Part shown: positions 1 to 6,094 of the stretch, piece by piece
How positions within the stretch are numbered: position 1 is the stretch's first letter
Layout of the letters: every line of letters begins with the position of its first letter
Origin: JAIOHN01 sp038258185
GTDB lineage: Bacteria; Chloroflexota; Anaerolineae; Aggregatilineales; Phototrophicaceae
DNA length: 6,187 bases
Assembly (NCBI GenBank): GCA_038258185.1
Contig: JBBSQD010000337.1
Coordinates: 1-6,187, forward strand
Reading direction: 5' to 3'
Program-made: the position numbers and the translations under genes
Notes under the pieces: generated by a model
What the model saw: the letters and a program-made list of their open reading frames with translations, nothing else
Told to the model about the DNA's origin: nothing
Database searches by the model: none

Positions 1-2
1 CG

Positions 3-1118
3 ACACCGACCAATACACCTGTCCCGCCACCCAATCCTAGCGCCAATATCACCTGGCCGCCGCCGATTTATGTGCTGCATGGGAGCTTTGCTGTGCGCGG
101 CACGGCCAATCTGCCCAATATGACGACCTTCTTTCTGGAATATCGTCCGCTGAATGAATTTGGCGATGTGCCTGATGAAAGTTTCCCCTGGATTCCCGCG
201 ACCCTCCCCAATCCATCAGCCGTGGTGGATGATGTGCTGGGCACATGGGACACCACCATTCTGCCGGATGGCGCCTATGAAATGCGCCTGACGATTAACG
301 TCGCGGGCAGCACGCCGGTTAATGTGATTGTGAAGCCGCTGCGTATCGAGAATGCGCCGCCGCCGTTTGCCATTACACCAACTGCTGGTGCCAACGGCCC
401 GGTTCTGCCGACTATCGCATCGCCAAACGCAACACAGGCGCCGCTGCAACCCACCCCCACCGCTTTCGACCCGACACCACGTGGTGAAGTCATCGTGCCT
501 AGCGGTAATGTCCGCTCTGGTGATGGCGTCAATTACGATATTGTCGGCACAGTGCTTATTGGTGATAGTGTCCGTGTTCTGGCAAGCAGCGCAACCGGCT
601 CCGGTTGGTGGCAGGTACAGTTGGATAATGGCCGCACCGGTTGGGTCGCCCCCAGCCTGATCCGTATCAGCGGTAATGTGTCTGGTCTGCCGCGTGTCCA
701 GCCGCCTCCGCCCCCAGCAACCCCCACACCGACGTATACACCCACGCCGATTTCACAGGCGAACATGATTATCAACCGCATTTCGCTGGATCCTTCGGAA
801 CCGCGTTGTGACCAGACCTTTACCATCACCGTACGCATCCAGAATGTGGGGACAACCGCGACCAATAGCGATGGTATTCTGTCCTTGCAGGATGCGCATG
901 TGAACTCCGGTAACATCACTGCGACCACCGTCGGCGGCTTCCCGGTATTACAACCCGGTCAGCAGTTTGACGTGATTATGCGCCTGACAGTGAATACTTT
1001 CTTTGATGAAACCCACCGTTTGACCGCATTTGTGGATGCGAACAATACGATTATCGAAACCAACGATAACGACAACTTCGCATCACTGGAATACAATCTG
1101 CGTAAGGCAGGCTGCTAG
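3..1118 (+). CDS. Modular surface/secreted protein with WDTT module, SH3b and CARDB-like domains (5' end missing)
   Basis: The frame is open to the left edge, so the true start and any signal peptide lie outside; 371 codons are visible, ending at TAG. Order seen: a Pro/Thr-rich linker (TPTNTPVPPP); a beta-rich module at 45-353 starting with WPPPIY and containing GTWDTTILPDGAYEMRL; a second Pro/Thr linker; a bacterial SH3 domain at about 483-674 (NVRSGDG, then WWQVQLDNGRTGWV); a linker PPPPPATPTPTYTPTP; and a CARDB-like beta-sandwich at about 762-1107 (FTITVRIQNVGTTAT, LQPGQQFDV, then NNTIIETNDNDN). SH3b domains usually bind cell-wall peptides and CARDB domains are extracellular adhesion modules, so an envelope or extracellular role is inferred. 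No catalytic domain is visible in this part. The next gene carries the same WDTT module. An in-frame ATG at 72 lies inside the module, so it is not taken as the start. Domain calls are good; the function is open. Confidence 0.85.
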   Translation, partial: TPTNTPVPPPNPSANITWPPPIYVLHGSFAVRGTANLPNMTTFFLEYRPLNEFGDVPDESFPWIPATLPNPSAVVDDVLGTWDTTILPDGAYEMRLTINVAGSTPVNVIVKPLRIENAPPPFAITPTAGANGPVLPTIASPNATQAPLQPTPTAFDPTPRGEVIVPSGNVRSGDGVNYDIVGTVLIGDSVRVLASSATGSGWWQVQLDNGRTGWVAPSLIRISGNVSGLPRVQPPPPPATPTPTYTPTPISQANMIINRISLDPSEPRCDQTFTITVRIQNVGTTATNSDGILSLQDAHVNSGNITATTVGGFPVLQPGQQFDVIMRLTVNTFFDETHRLTAFVDANNTIIETNDNDNFASLEYNLRKAGC

Positions 1119-1138
1119 TCTGGCCTGATTTACAAATG

Positions 1139-1170
1139 GCACCTGGCTCGATCACCGGGTCAGGTGCTTT
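1139..1170 (+). terminator. Intrinsic-terminator-like hairpin after the SH3b/CARDB gene
   Basis: GCACCTGGCTCG (1139-1150) pairs with CGGGTCAGGTGC (1156-1167) over 12 bp, including two G-T wobbles, around the loop ATCAC. Only three T follow (1168-1170), so the tail is short and termination may be partial. It begins 20 bases after the stop codon and separates this gene from the glycoside hydrolase gene. Confidence 0.65.
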
Positions 1171-1209
1171 ACCAAACGCCCACATGCTATCTGAAAACCT
1201 GAGGACGGG

Positions 1210-2703
1210 ATGATCAAAAAATTTGCCCTATTATTGCTAACACTTCTTGTCGTGTTCCCCAGTTTGGCGCAGGATGAACCTCTGCAGATCAACTGGCCGC
1301 CGCCCGTTTACGATCTTTCCGGCAGCATCGCCATCACTGGCACGGTTAACCCGCCGGATCTGCGCAGCTATTATCTCGAAGTGGCTGAATATGACCCGGC
1401 TAACCCGGATGCCGAGCCGTTCTGGACACCGGTCAGCCTGCCGCGCCGTGATCCACTTGTGGACGGAACGCTGGCCGAATGGGATACGACTGTTTTTGCG
1501 GATGGCCTGTATCAACTGCGTTTGCGTGTTCTGCTGACTACCGGCGAAAATCGCTATGTGCTGGTCAGTCCGCTGCGGTTGCTGAATGATGCCGAGCGCC
1601 CTGAAGGTGAGGCGGTGATTGCGGTTGTGCCGACGCTTCAGGTGGCTACGCCTCCGCCAGCCACCGAAGTTCAGCCACCGACCCCTGAACCTCCGAGCGC
1701 CACGCCAACAGTTTTTCCGAGCCCTGTTGTCGTCAATGAACTGCCCTTGCCGGTTGGCGGTCACGTCATCAGTTTTGATGAGGATACCGTCGCCGCTATG
1801 AATCAGGCGGGTATGACCTGGATGAAATGGCAAATTCCGTTTATTGTCGGCGAAGGCTCGTTGTTTAATGTGGCCTATGATCGCGTCAATTATGCCCACG
1901 AAAACGGCTTCAAAGTGCTGTTGAGTGTTAAAGGCTCCAAAGATGAAATGGCGGCTGTGGGCGAGGCAGATTATTTCCCGCTGTATGCGGAATTTGTCGG
2001 CCAGTTGGCGACTTTACAGCCGGACGCGATCCAGGTGTGGAATGAGCAGAATCTTGACCGTGAGTGGCCGCAGGGTCAGATCGACCCGGTAGCCTATGCC
2101 GATCTGCTGCGCCAGTCCTACGGGGCGATCAAAGAGGTTGACCCGCAGATCATGGTGATTACCGGTGCGCCTGCACCAACCGGTGCTGAAGGTGCTTTTG
2201 GCCTGGATAAAGTCTGGAACGATGACCGCTATTATCAGGGGATGGCGAATGCTGGCGTGGCGGATTTTGCCGATTGTATCGGCATTCACTATAACGAAGG
2301 CATTATCTCGCCGCAGCAACAGGGTGGTGATCCGCGTGAACCGGATTATCCGACACGCTACTTCCCGCTGATGATCCAGCGTGCGGCTTTCCCGTTCCGT
2401 CAATCCAACATTCCACTATGTTTCTCGGAGATGGGCTACCTTTCGCCCGATGGTTTTGATGAGCCGTTATCCAGCGGTTTCGGCTGGGCGGCCAACACAA
2501 GTGTGGCTGAACAGGCTGAATGGCTGCGCGACGCGATTCGGATTGCGGCGGAAACATCCAGCGTAAAAATTGAGCTGATTATCATCTGGAATGTCGACTT
2601 TGATGTCTATACGGCGGATGATCCGCAGGGTGGTTATGCCATTATTCGACCGGACGGAACCTGCCCGGCCTGCGAGACAATTGCATCGCTGAGGACACCG
2701 TAA
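1210..2703 (+). CDS. Secreted glycoside hydrolase-like protein (clan GH-A type TIM barrel) with N-terminal WDTT module
   Basis: This is a complete 497-residue protein. ATG is preceded by GAGG (1201-1204) at 5 bases, and the first 20 residues form a clear Sec signal peptide (MIKK, a Leu/Val-rich core, likely cleavage after PSLA), which fixes the start. Residues 26-126 are the beta module also present in the upstream gene (WPPPVYDL, then EWDTTVFADGLYQLRL). Residues about 146-172 are a Pro/Thr linker. Residues about 180-497 resemble clan GH-A hydrolases: VWNEQN with Glu279 as probable acid/base, and CFSEMGY with Glu407 as probable nucleophile, 128 residues apart as expected for strands 4 and 7. 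A late IIIWNVDF resembles strand 8 with its aromatic residue. GH5-, GH39- or GH51-like enzymes are candidates, but family and substrate cannot be set by eye. The protein probably acts on polysaccharide outside the cell. A TGCTATCTG element at 1185-1193 could be an extended -10, but no good -35 is seen. Confidence 0.88.
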   Translation: MIKKFALLLLTLLVVFPSLAQDEPLQINWPPPVYDLSGSIAITGTVNPPDLRSYYLEVAEYDPANPDAEPFWTPVSLPRRDPLVDGTLAEWDTTVFADGLYQLRLRVLLTTGENRYVLVSPLRLLNDAERPEGEAVIAVVPTLQVATPPPATEVQPPTPEPPSATPTVFPSPVVVNELPLPVGGHVISFDEDTVAAMNQAGMTWMKWQIPFIVGEGSLFNVAYDRVNYAHENGFKVLLSVKGSKDEMAAVGEADYFPLYAEFVGQLATLQPDAIQVWNEQNLDREWPQGQIDPVAYADLLRQSYGAIKEVDPQIMVITGAPAPTGAEGAFGLDKVWNDDRYYQGMANAGVADFADCIGIHYNEGIISPQQQGGDPREPDYPTRYFPLMIQRAAFPFRQSNIPLCFSEMGYLSPDGFDEPLSSGFGWAANTSVAEQAEWLRDAIRIAAETSSVKIELIIIWNVDFDVYTADDPQGGYAIIRPDGTCPACETIASLRTP

Positions 2704-2712
2704 ATAATATGG

Positions 2713-2752
2713 CATTTTATTAAATTTCTGTAATTTGAAATTGAATAAAATG
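2713..2752 (+). repeat. 40-bp AT-rich imperfect palindrome overlapping a promoter
   Basis: CATTTTATT (2713-2721) is the exact reverse complement of AATAAAATG (2744-2752). Inside it, AATTTC (2723-2728) is the exact reverse complement of GAAATT (2737-2742). One A/G mismatch separates the two stems and an 8-base centre (TGTAATTT) closes them, giving 15 of 16 paired positions. It lies 9 bases after the hydrolase stop codon, covers the -35 hexamer of the next promoter and ends just before its extended -10. It could be an operator for a dimeric repressor, or a hairpin at the 3' end of the hydrolase mRNA. It lacks the GC-rich stem and T-tract of a classic terminator. Confidence 0.65.
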
Positions 2753-2762
2753 GTGCTATGAT
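2735..2762 (+). promoter_or_regulatory. Strong sigma70-like promoter with extended -10
   Basis: TTGAAA (2735-2740), a 16-base spacer, then TATGAT (2757-2762) preceded by TGC (2754-2756), which makes an extended -10. Both hexamers are one base off consensus. Predicted transcription start is around 2768-2770, about 15 bases before a strong ribosome site. The -35 lies within the right half of the 40-bp palindrome, so a protein bound there would block the promoter. Confidence 0.7.
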
Positions 2763-2783
2763 TTCTGCATCGATGGAATAGTA

Positions 2784-2792
2784 AAAGGAGGT
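2784..2792 (+). promoter_or_regulatory. Near-perfect Shine-Dalgarno of the 22-codon ORF
   Basis: AAAGGAGGT is close to a full complement of the 16S rRNA 3' end and lies 6 bases before the GTG start at 2799. It is far stronger than the sites of the two large genes downstream. GGAGGTG here (2787-2793) can pair over 7 positions with CACCTCT (2837-2843) in the loop of the downstream hairpin, so its access may be controlled. Confidence 0.75.
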
Positions 2793-2798
2793 GGTCTA

Positions 2799-2867
2799 GT
2801 GAATGACAGTATGGTGGAGGTGCGCCTCAACCCGTTCACCTCTCTTTTTAAAGGGACGTGCCTTTAG
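2799..2867 (+). CDS. Predicted 22-residue small protein or leader peptide
   Basis: The ORF starts at GTG, ends at TAG and encodes a peptide beginning MNDSMVEVRLNP and ending KGTCL. Support is contextual: an extended -10 promoter upstream, an almost ideal ribosome site at optimal spacing, and a strong terminator 33 bases after the stop codon. An internal ATG at 2811 is possible but lacks comparable spacing. The start of the peptide faintly resembles the N-terminus of ribosomal protein bS21, which often has a similarly strong ribosome site. The similarity is only a few residues, and bS21 is two to three times longer, so homology is not claimed. There is no run of one amino acid as in classical attenuator leaders, no signal peptide and no membrane segment. 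The ORF overlaps the left arm of the long hairpin, so translation and folding would compete. Confidence 0.45.
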   Translation: MNDSMVEVRLNPFTSLFKGTCL

Positions 2868-2900
2868 GGGCGCTCCTCCCACCCGCTACTTTGTTGAATT

Positions 2901-2932
2901 GACGGCCCGGTGTAACCGGGCCGTCGCCTTTT
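2901..2932 (+). terminator. Strong rho-independent terminator of the small transcript
   Basis: GACGGCCCGG (2901-2910) and CCGGGCCGTC (2916-2925) form a perfect 10-bp GC-rich stem with loop TGTAA, followed by GCC and TTTT (2929-2932). It ends the unit started at about 2769 and insulates the kinase gene, which would need its own promoter downstream. Confidence 0.9.
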
Positions 2933-2994
2933 CCCCCAAAAACTGCTAATTTTCTGCCTCATAAAACCAATTTGCAATAATTAATAACGAAATC

Positions 2995-3023
2995 TTGTTA
3001 ATCGTGGAGCGATAGCGTACCAT
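2995..3023 (+). promoter_or_regulatory. Possible promoter of the kinase gene
   Basis: TTGTTA (2995-3000), a 17-base spacer and TACCAT (3018-3023) match 4 of 6 positions of each sigma70 hexamer. The surrounding 2940-3060 stretch is strongly AT-rich and sits between the terminator and the kinase start, where a promoter is needed. Other AT-rich hexamers in the stretch could serve as well. Confidence 0.35.
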
Positions 3024-3064
3024 TAATTTACAGTTGTATTGTTTTTCACGAGCAAAATATCCTT

Positions 3065-4570
3065 ATGGACGACTTCACCGGACAGCAGATCAAGGGCTAC
3101 GAGCTGCGTGACCGCCTGGGAGCAGGGGGTTTTGGCGCTGTTTATAAAGCCTACCAACCTCAGGTTGGGCGCGAAGTGGCGATCAAGATTATCCTGCCGC
3201 TTTATGCCAATCACCCGGACTTTATTCGCCGTTTCGAGGTTGAAGCGCGCGTCGTGGCCCGTCTGGAACATCCGCATATTATCCCGATGTACGATTATTG
3301 GCGTGATTCCAGTGGTGCCTACCTGGTCATGCGTTATTTGCGCGGGGGCAGCCTGCGCAGCATTATTAAAGATAAACCCCTTTCGCTGGAGGCCACCAGC
3401 CGCCTGCTGGATCAATTGGCCGGGGCGCTGGCGATTGCGCACCGTCACGGGGTTATCCACCGCGATATCAAGCCGGATAATATTCTGCTGGACGACGAGA
3501 ATAATCCGTATCTCACGGACTTCGGCATCGCGAAAGACCTGGAAAATGACAGCGGAGTCACGCAGGTTGATATGGTTGTGGGCTCACCGGCTTATCTCTC
3601 ACCGGAACAGGTGAAGGGTGAGGATGTGATTCCGCAGTCGGATATTTACAGCCTGGGTATTGTGCTGTTTGAACTGCTGACGGGTGAGCATCCGTTCAGC
3701 AATGAAAAAGTGACGACACTGCTGCTCAAGCATCTGAATGAACCGCTGCCGTCGATTACCGCCCACCGTGAGGATATTCCCTATGCGGTTGAGCAGGTCA
3801 TCCATAAGGCAACCGCGAAAAACCCCGATGATCGCTATCCTGACGCGCCGACTCTGGCCGCAGCTTTCCGCAGCGCTATTCAACTGGACACCTCCACCAG
3901 CCAGCAGTATGGCTTCTCAGCCAGCGGTTTGATTGACCGCACGCTACTGATGGAGGAAATTGACCTCGATAATCCGTATAAAGGTCTGGAAGCATTTGAG
4001 GAGGTCGACAGTGCGAATTTCTTCGGGCGTGATGCGCTGATTGAGCATCTGCTCAATGTGCTGCGCAAGAAGAAAAGTGGCGAGCATTTCATGACGATTA
4101 TCGGCCCCAGCGGCAGTGGTAAATCCAGTGTGGTGCAGGCGGGTTTAATCCCGCGCATGCGTGAGGATACTTTGCCCGGTTCTTCGCGCTGGTTTATTGT
4201 CGAGATGGTTCCCGGTAGTCGGCCTTTAGAAGAACTCGAAGCGACCCTGCTGCGCATCGCGGTCAATCCGCCACCCAGTTTGCTGGCGCAGCTCAAGGAA
4301 GATGAGCGCGGTCTGGTACGGGCGACAAAACGGATTTTATCGGACGATAAAAGCGAACTGTTTCTGTTCATTGATCAGTTTGAAGAAGTCTTCAGCCGGG
4401 CGGTGGATAAAGCCGAAGTGGCGCATTTCCTGAATAGTCTGGTTACGGCTGCGACTGATCCTGATTGCCGTCTGCGGATAGTGATTACCCTGCGTGCGGA
4501 TTTTTACGATCAACCGCTGCTCTATCCCGCCTTTGGTGAACTGGTGCGCCAGTATACCGAGGTTGTGTGA
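3065..4570 (+). CDS. Ser/Thr protein kinase fused to nSTAND1 NTPase core (N-terminal part of an interrupted gene)
   Basis: There are 501 codons before an in-frame TGA. Residues about 12-270 are a PknB-like kinase with all key residues: glycine loop GAGGFG (19-24), Lys41 in VAIK, probable helix C Glu60, HRD 132-134 with Lys136 and Asn139, DFG 152-154 and SPE 179-181. It is therefore expected to be active. Residues 303-501 begin an nSTAND1 domain: NPYKGL, FFGR (319-322), Walker A GPSGSGKSS (347-355), Walker B LFLFIDQFEE with Asp437, and RADFYD (477-482). Such proteins are ATP-driven signalling switches, common in Chloroflexota and other complex bacteria and proposed to act in signalling or conflict. 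MDDFTG is a typical kinase start, though no good Shine-Dalgarno precedes it (only GAG 12 bases upstream). The frame continues after the TGA with the missing C-terminal part of the same domain, so this is one gene broken in two or miscalled by one base. Confidence 0.88.
   Translation: MDDFTGQQIKGYELRDRLGAGGFGAVYKAYQPQVGREVAIKIILPLYANHPDFIRRFEVEARVVARLEHPHIIPMYDYWRDSSGAYLVMRYLRGGSLRSIIKDKPLSLEATSRLLDQLAGALAIAHRHGVIHRDIKPDNILLDDENNPYLTDFGIAKDLENDSGVTQVDMVVGSPAYLSPEQVKGEDVIPQSDIYSLGIVLFELLTGEHPFSNEKVTTLLLKHLNEPLPSITAHREDIPYAVEQVIHKATAKNPDDRYPDAPTLAAAFRSAIQLDTSTSQQYGFSASGLIDRTLLMEEIDLDNPYKGLEAFEEVDSANFFGRDALIEHLLNVLRKKKSGEHFMTIIGPSGSGKSSVVQAGLIPRMREDTLPGSSRWFIVEMVPGSRPLEELEATLLRIAVNPPPSLLAQLKEDERGLVRATKRILSDDKSELFLFIDQFEEVFSRAVDKAEVAHFLNSLVTAATDPDCRLRIVITLRADFYDQPLLYPAFGELVRQYTEVV
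4568..4570 (+). other. In-frame TGA interrupting the kinase-nSTAND1-WD40 reading frame
   Basis: The frame reads RQYTEVV, TGA, P, then MTPEQLERAISGPAERVG. Both sides belong to one nSTAND1 domain and stay in the same frame, so a single substitution suffices to explain the break. From memory of the family, a hydrophobic residue, usually Leu, is expected here (as in EVVLPMTPEEL). TTA to TGA would be one change. Tryptophan is written TGG throughout the window, so recoding of TGA is not supported. Confidence 0.85.
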
Positions 4571-4573
4571 CCC

Positions 4574-6094
4574 ATGACGCCGGAGCAACTGGAACGGGCG
4601 ATTTCTGGCCCAGCCGAACGCGTCGGCGTGGTGTTGGAGCCGGGTCTGGTGCAGCAGATTATCTCTGATGTCGAGGAAGAGCCGGGCGCGTTGCCCTTGC
4701 TCCAGTATGCGCTGACGGAATTATTCGAGCGGCGTGAGGGGCGCGTGCTGACGATGGAAGCCTATCAAGGCATTGGTCGCGCGTTAGGCGCACTGGCGCG
4801 GCAGGCTGAAGAACAGTATGCCAAGCTGGATAAAAAAGGTCAGGAACTGGCGCGGCGGCTGTTTTTGCGGCTGGTCGCAGTCGGAGAAGGTGGCACCGAG
4901 GATAAGCGACGGCGCGTATTGCACACCGAAGTCTCGTCGCTGGATGCGGATATGGAATCAGTCATTGCCGCCTTTGATCAATCGCGGTTGTTGTCATTTA
5001 ATAATGACCCCATCACGCGTGAACCGGTGATGGAAGTCGCCCATGAAGCGCTGATTCGTCAATGGCAGCGCCTGCGTGATTGGCTGGAAGAAAGCCGCGA
5101 AGACCTGATTATGCAGCGTAAACTTTCCAGCGCGGCCCAGGAATGGCTCAATTCCGATAAAGACCTCAGTTATCTGGCATCGGGCGCCCGTCTGGAACAA
5201 TTCGAGGCATGGCAGCAGGAAACCCGTCTGGGTATGAGCCATGAAGAAATTGATTATTTACAAAAGAGTATTGCGGAACGCGAAGCTCGTCAAGCCCGTG
5301 AGGCCGAACGACAGGCGCGTGAGGATGCGCTGGAAGCACGTTCACGCTCACGCTTGCGGATGCTGGTGATTGTCATGACCATTGCGGCACTCGTGGCTAT
5401 CGGACTGGCTTCATTTGCGATTACCGCTAATGAGGCCGCGCAGGAAGCCCGTGTGATGGCCGAAGATAATGCCGACCTTGCCCGCCTGAGCGCCGATGAA
5501 GCGCGTAGCTTAGCGCTGGATGCGACTGCGCGTAATCTGTTAAATGAACATCAACCGTCGTTAGCGTTAGCGCTGGCGATTGATGCTTTTAATGCCTATC
5601 AGCCACCTGCACCAGAGGTCCAGCAGACGCTGGCCCGGGCATCTTATGGGCCTAATGCCCGTTATCGCTGGCAGGATCACACCGGTTCTGTGCTGGATGT
5701 GGCGACGAATGGCGAACTGGTTGTGTCGGTAGGTGCGGACGGCAAAATGCTGCTGCGTGATTTAGCCAGTGGCGAACCTTCCGATACAGGTTTCGATCTG
5801 GGTGACGAGGTGGCATACACCGTCGCGATCAGCGCTGATGGTGAACGCGCTGTGACCGGGATGTTCAGCGGTGCGATTGTGCTGTGGGATGTGACCACAG
5901 GTGAAACGCTACAACACATGGACGCGCACACTGATGTTGTGACAGATATTGTTTTTAGTGCTGATGACAGTCGCATTTTATCCGGTTCGCTGGATCGCAC
6001 GATTCAGTTGTGGGATGCTGAAACGGGCGAAAATCTGCTGAAGATCGAGTCACCCGGAGCGATTTTACGAGTCGCGTTTTGTCCGAATGGTTAG
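4574..6094 (+). CDS. nSTAND1 C-terminal part, transmembrane helix and WD40 repeats (continuation of the kinase gene, itself truncated)
   Basis: There are 506 codons in the same frame as the kinase part. Residues 1-200 complete the STAND module: GALPLLQYALTELFERR and VAHEALIRQW around His157, which is typical of the helical/winged-helix part after the P-loop. Residues about 232-262 are a charged Arg/Glu/Ala coiled coil. Residues 263-283 are one transmembrane helix, with RSRSRLR before it and acidic residues after it, predicting N-terminus inside and C-terminus outside. From about 366 come WD40 repeats: a weak first blade, then blades with LWD at 437-439 and 479-481, a 42-residue period. The last blade stops after VAFCPNG, so only about three blades are complete instead of the usual seven or more. 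GAGG at 4559-4562 lies 11 bases before the ATG, so reinitiation after the TGA is possible but the site is weak. As a separate protein it would lack kinase, Walker A and Walker B. A broken single gene is more likely. Confidence 0.8.
   Translation: MTPEQLERAISGPAERVGVVLEPGLVQQIISDVEEEPGALPLLQYALTELFERREGRVLTMEAYQGIGRALGALARQAEEQYAKLDKKGQELARRLFLRLVAVGEGGTEDKRRRVLHTEVSSLDADMESVIAAFDQSRLLSFNNDPITREPVMEVAHEALIRQWQRLRDWLEESREDLIMQRKLSSAAQEWLNSDKDLSYLASGARLEQFEAWQQETRLGMSHEEIDYLQKSIAEREARQAREAERQAREDALEARSRSRLRMLVIVMTIAALVAIGLASFAITANEAAQEARVMAEDNADLARLSADEARSLALDATARNLLNEHQPSLALALAIDAFNAYQPPAPEVQQTLARASYGPNARYRWQDHTGSVLDVATNGELVVSVGADGKMLLRDLASGEPSDTGFDLGDEVAYTVAISADGERAVTGMFSGAIVLWDVTTGETLQHMDAHTDVVTDIVFSADDSRILSGSLDRTIQLWDAETGENLLKIESPGAILRVAFCPNG

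Larger units (their letters stand above)
2769..2932 (+). ncRNA. Candidate structured small transcript (about 160 nt), family not recognised
   Basis: A promoter and a strong terminator bracket this stretch. The RNA can fold into a long interrupted helix: 2808-2811 with 2887-2890, 2813-2817 with 2879-2883, 2818-2820 with 2875-2877, and 2822-2828 with 2867-2873. That is 19 bp with one T/T mismatch, one bulged C and one small internal loop. A 6-bp hairpin TAAAGG/CCTTTA (2849-2854, 2861-2866) with loop GACGTG sits in its apical part. The strand also carries a strong Shine-Dalgarno and a 22-codon ORF, so it may be a tiny mRNA, a regulatory RNA or both. It does not show the conserved elements of SRP RNA, tmRNA or RNase P RNA, and the fold does not clearly match 6S RNA. 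The 5' end is estimated from the promoter. Confidence 0.5.

Noticed and set aside
715..756. Pro/Thr codon-rich stretch as a DNA tandem repeat
   Set aside because: The repetition is at the protein level (PPPPPATPTPTYTPTP) and fits an interdomain linker. The DNA copies are irregular.
1237..1899. A 220-codon open frame on the minus strand
   Set aside because: It lies wholly antisense to the secreted hydrolase gene, whose signal peptide, module and linker are clear. The product is rich in Arg, His and Gln with no recognisable domain, as expected of a shadow frame.
2769..2932. Known housekeeping RNA (SRP RNA, tmRNA, RNase P RNA, 6S RNA)
   Set aside because: The conserved SRP tetraloop region, tmRNA tRNA-like ends and RNase P core motifs are not visible, and the fold does not give the open central bubble typical of 6S RNA. 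By-eye judgement only.
2980..3002. Inverted repeat ATTAA/TTAAT in the AT-rich spacer before the kinase gene
   Set aside because: The arms are only five to six AT bases with an uneven centre, which is expected by chance in such AT-rich DNA.
3039..3614. A 191-codon + strand frame overlapping the kinase start
   Set aside because: It overlaps the kinase domain in another frame, whose catalytic motifs are intact. Its product has a biased Arg/Trp/Ser composition and no domain.
4568..4570. TGA read as tryptophan or selenocysteine
   Set aside because: TGG is used for Trp throughout, no SECIS-like hairpin is evident just downstream, and the family expects a hydrophobic residue such as Leu, not Trp or Sec.
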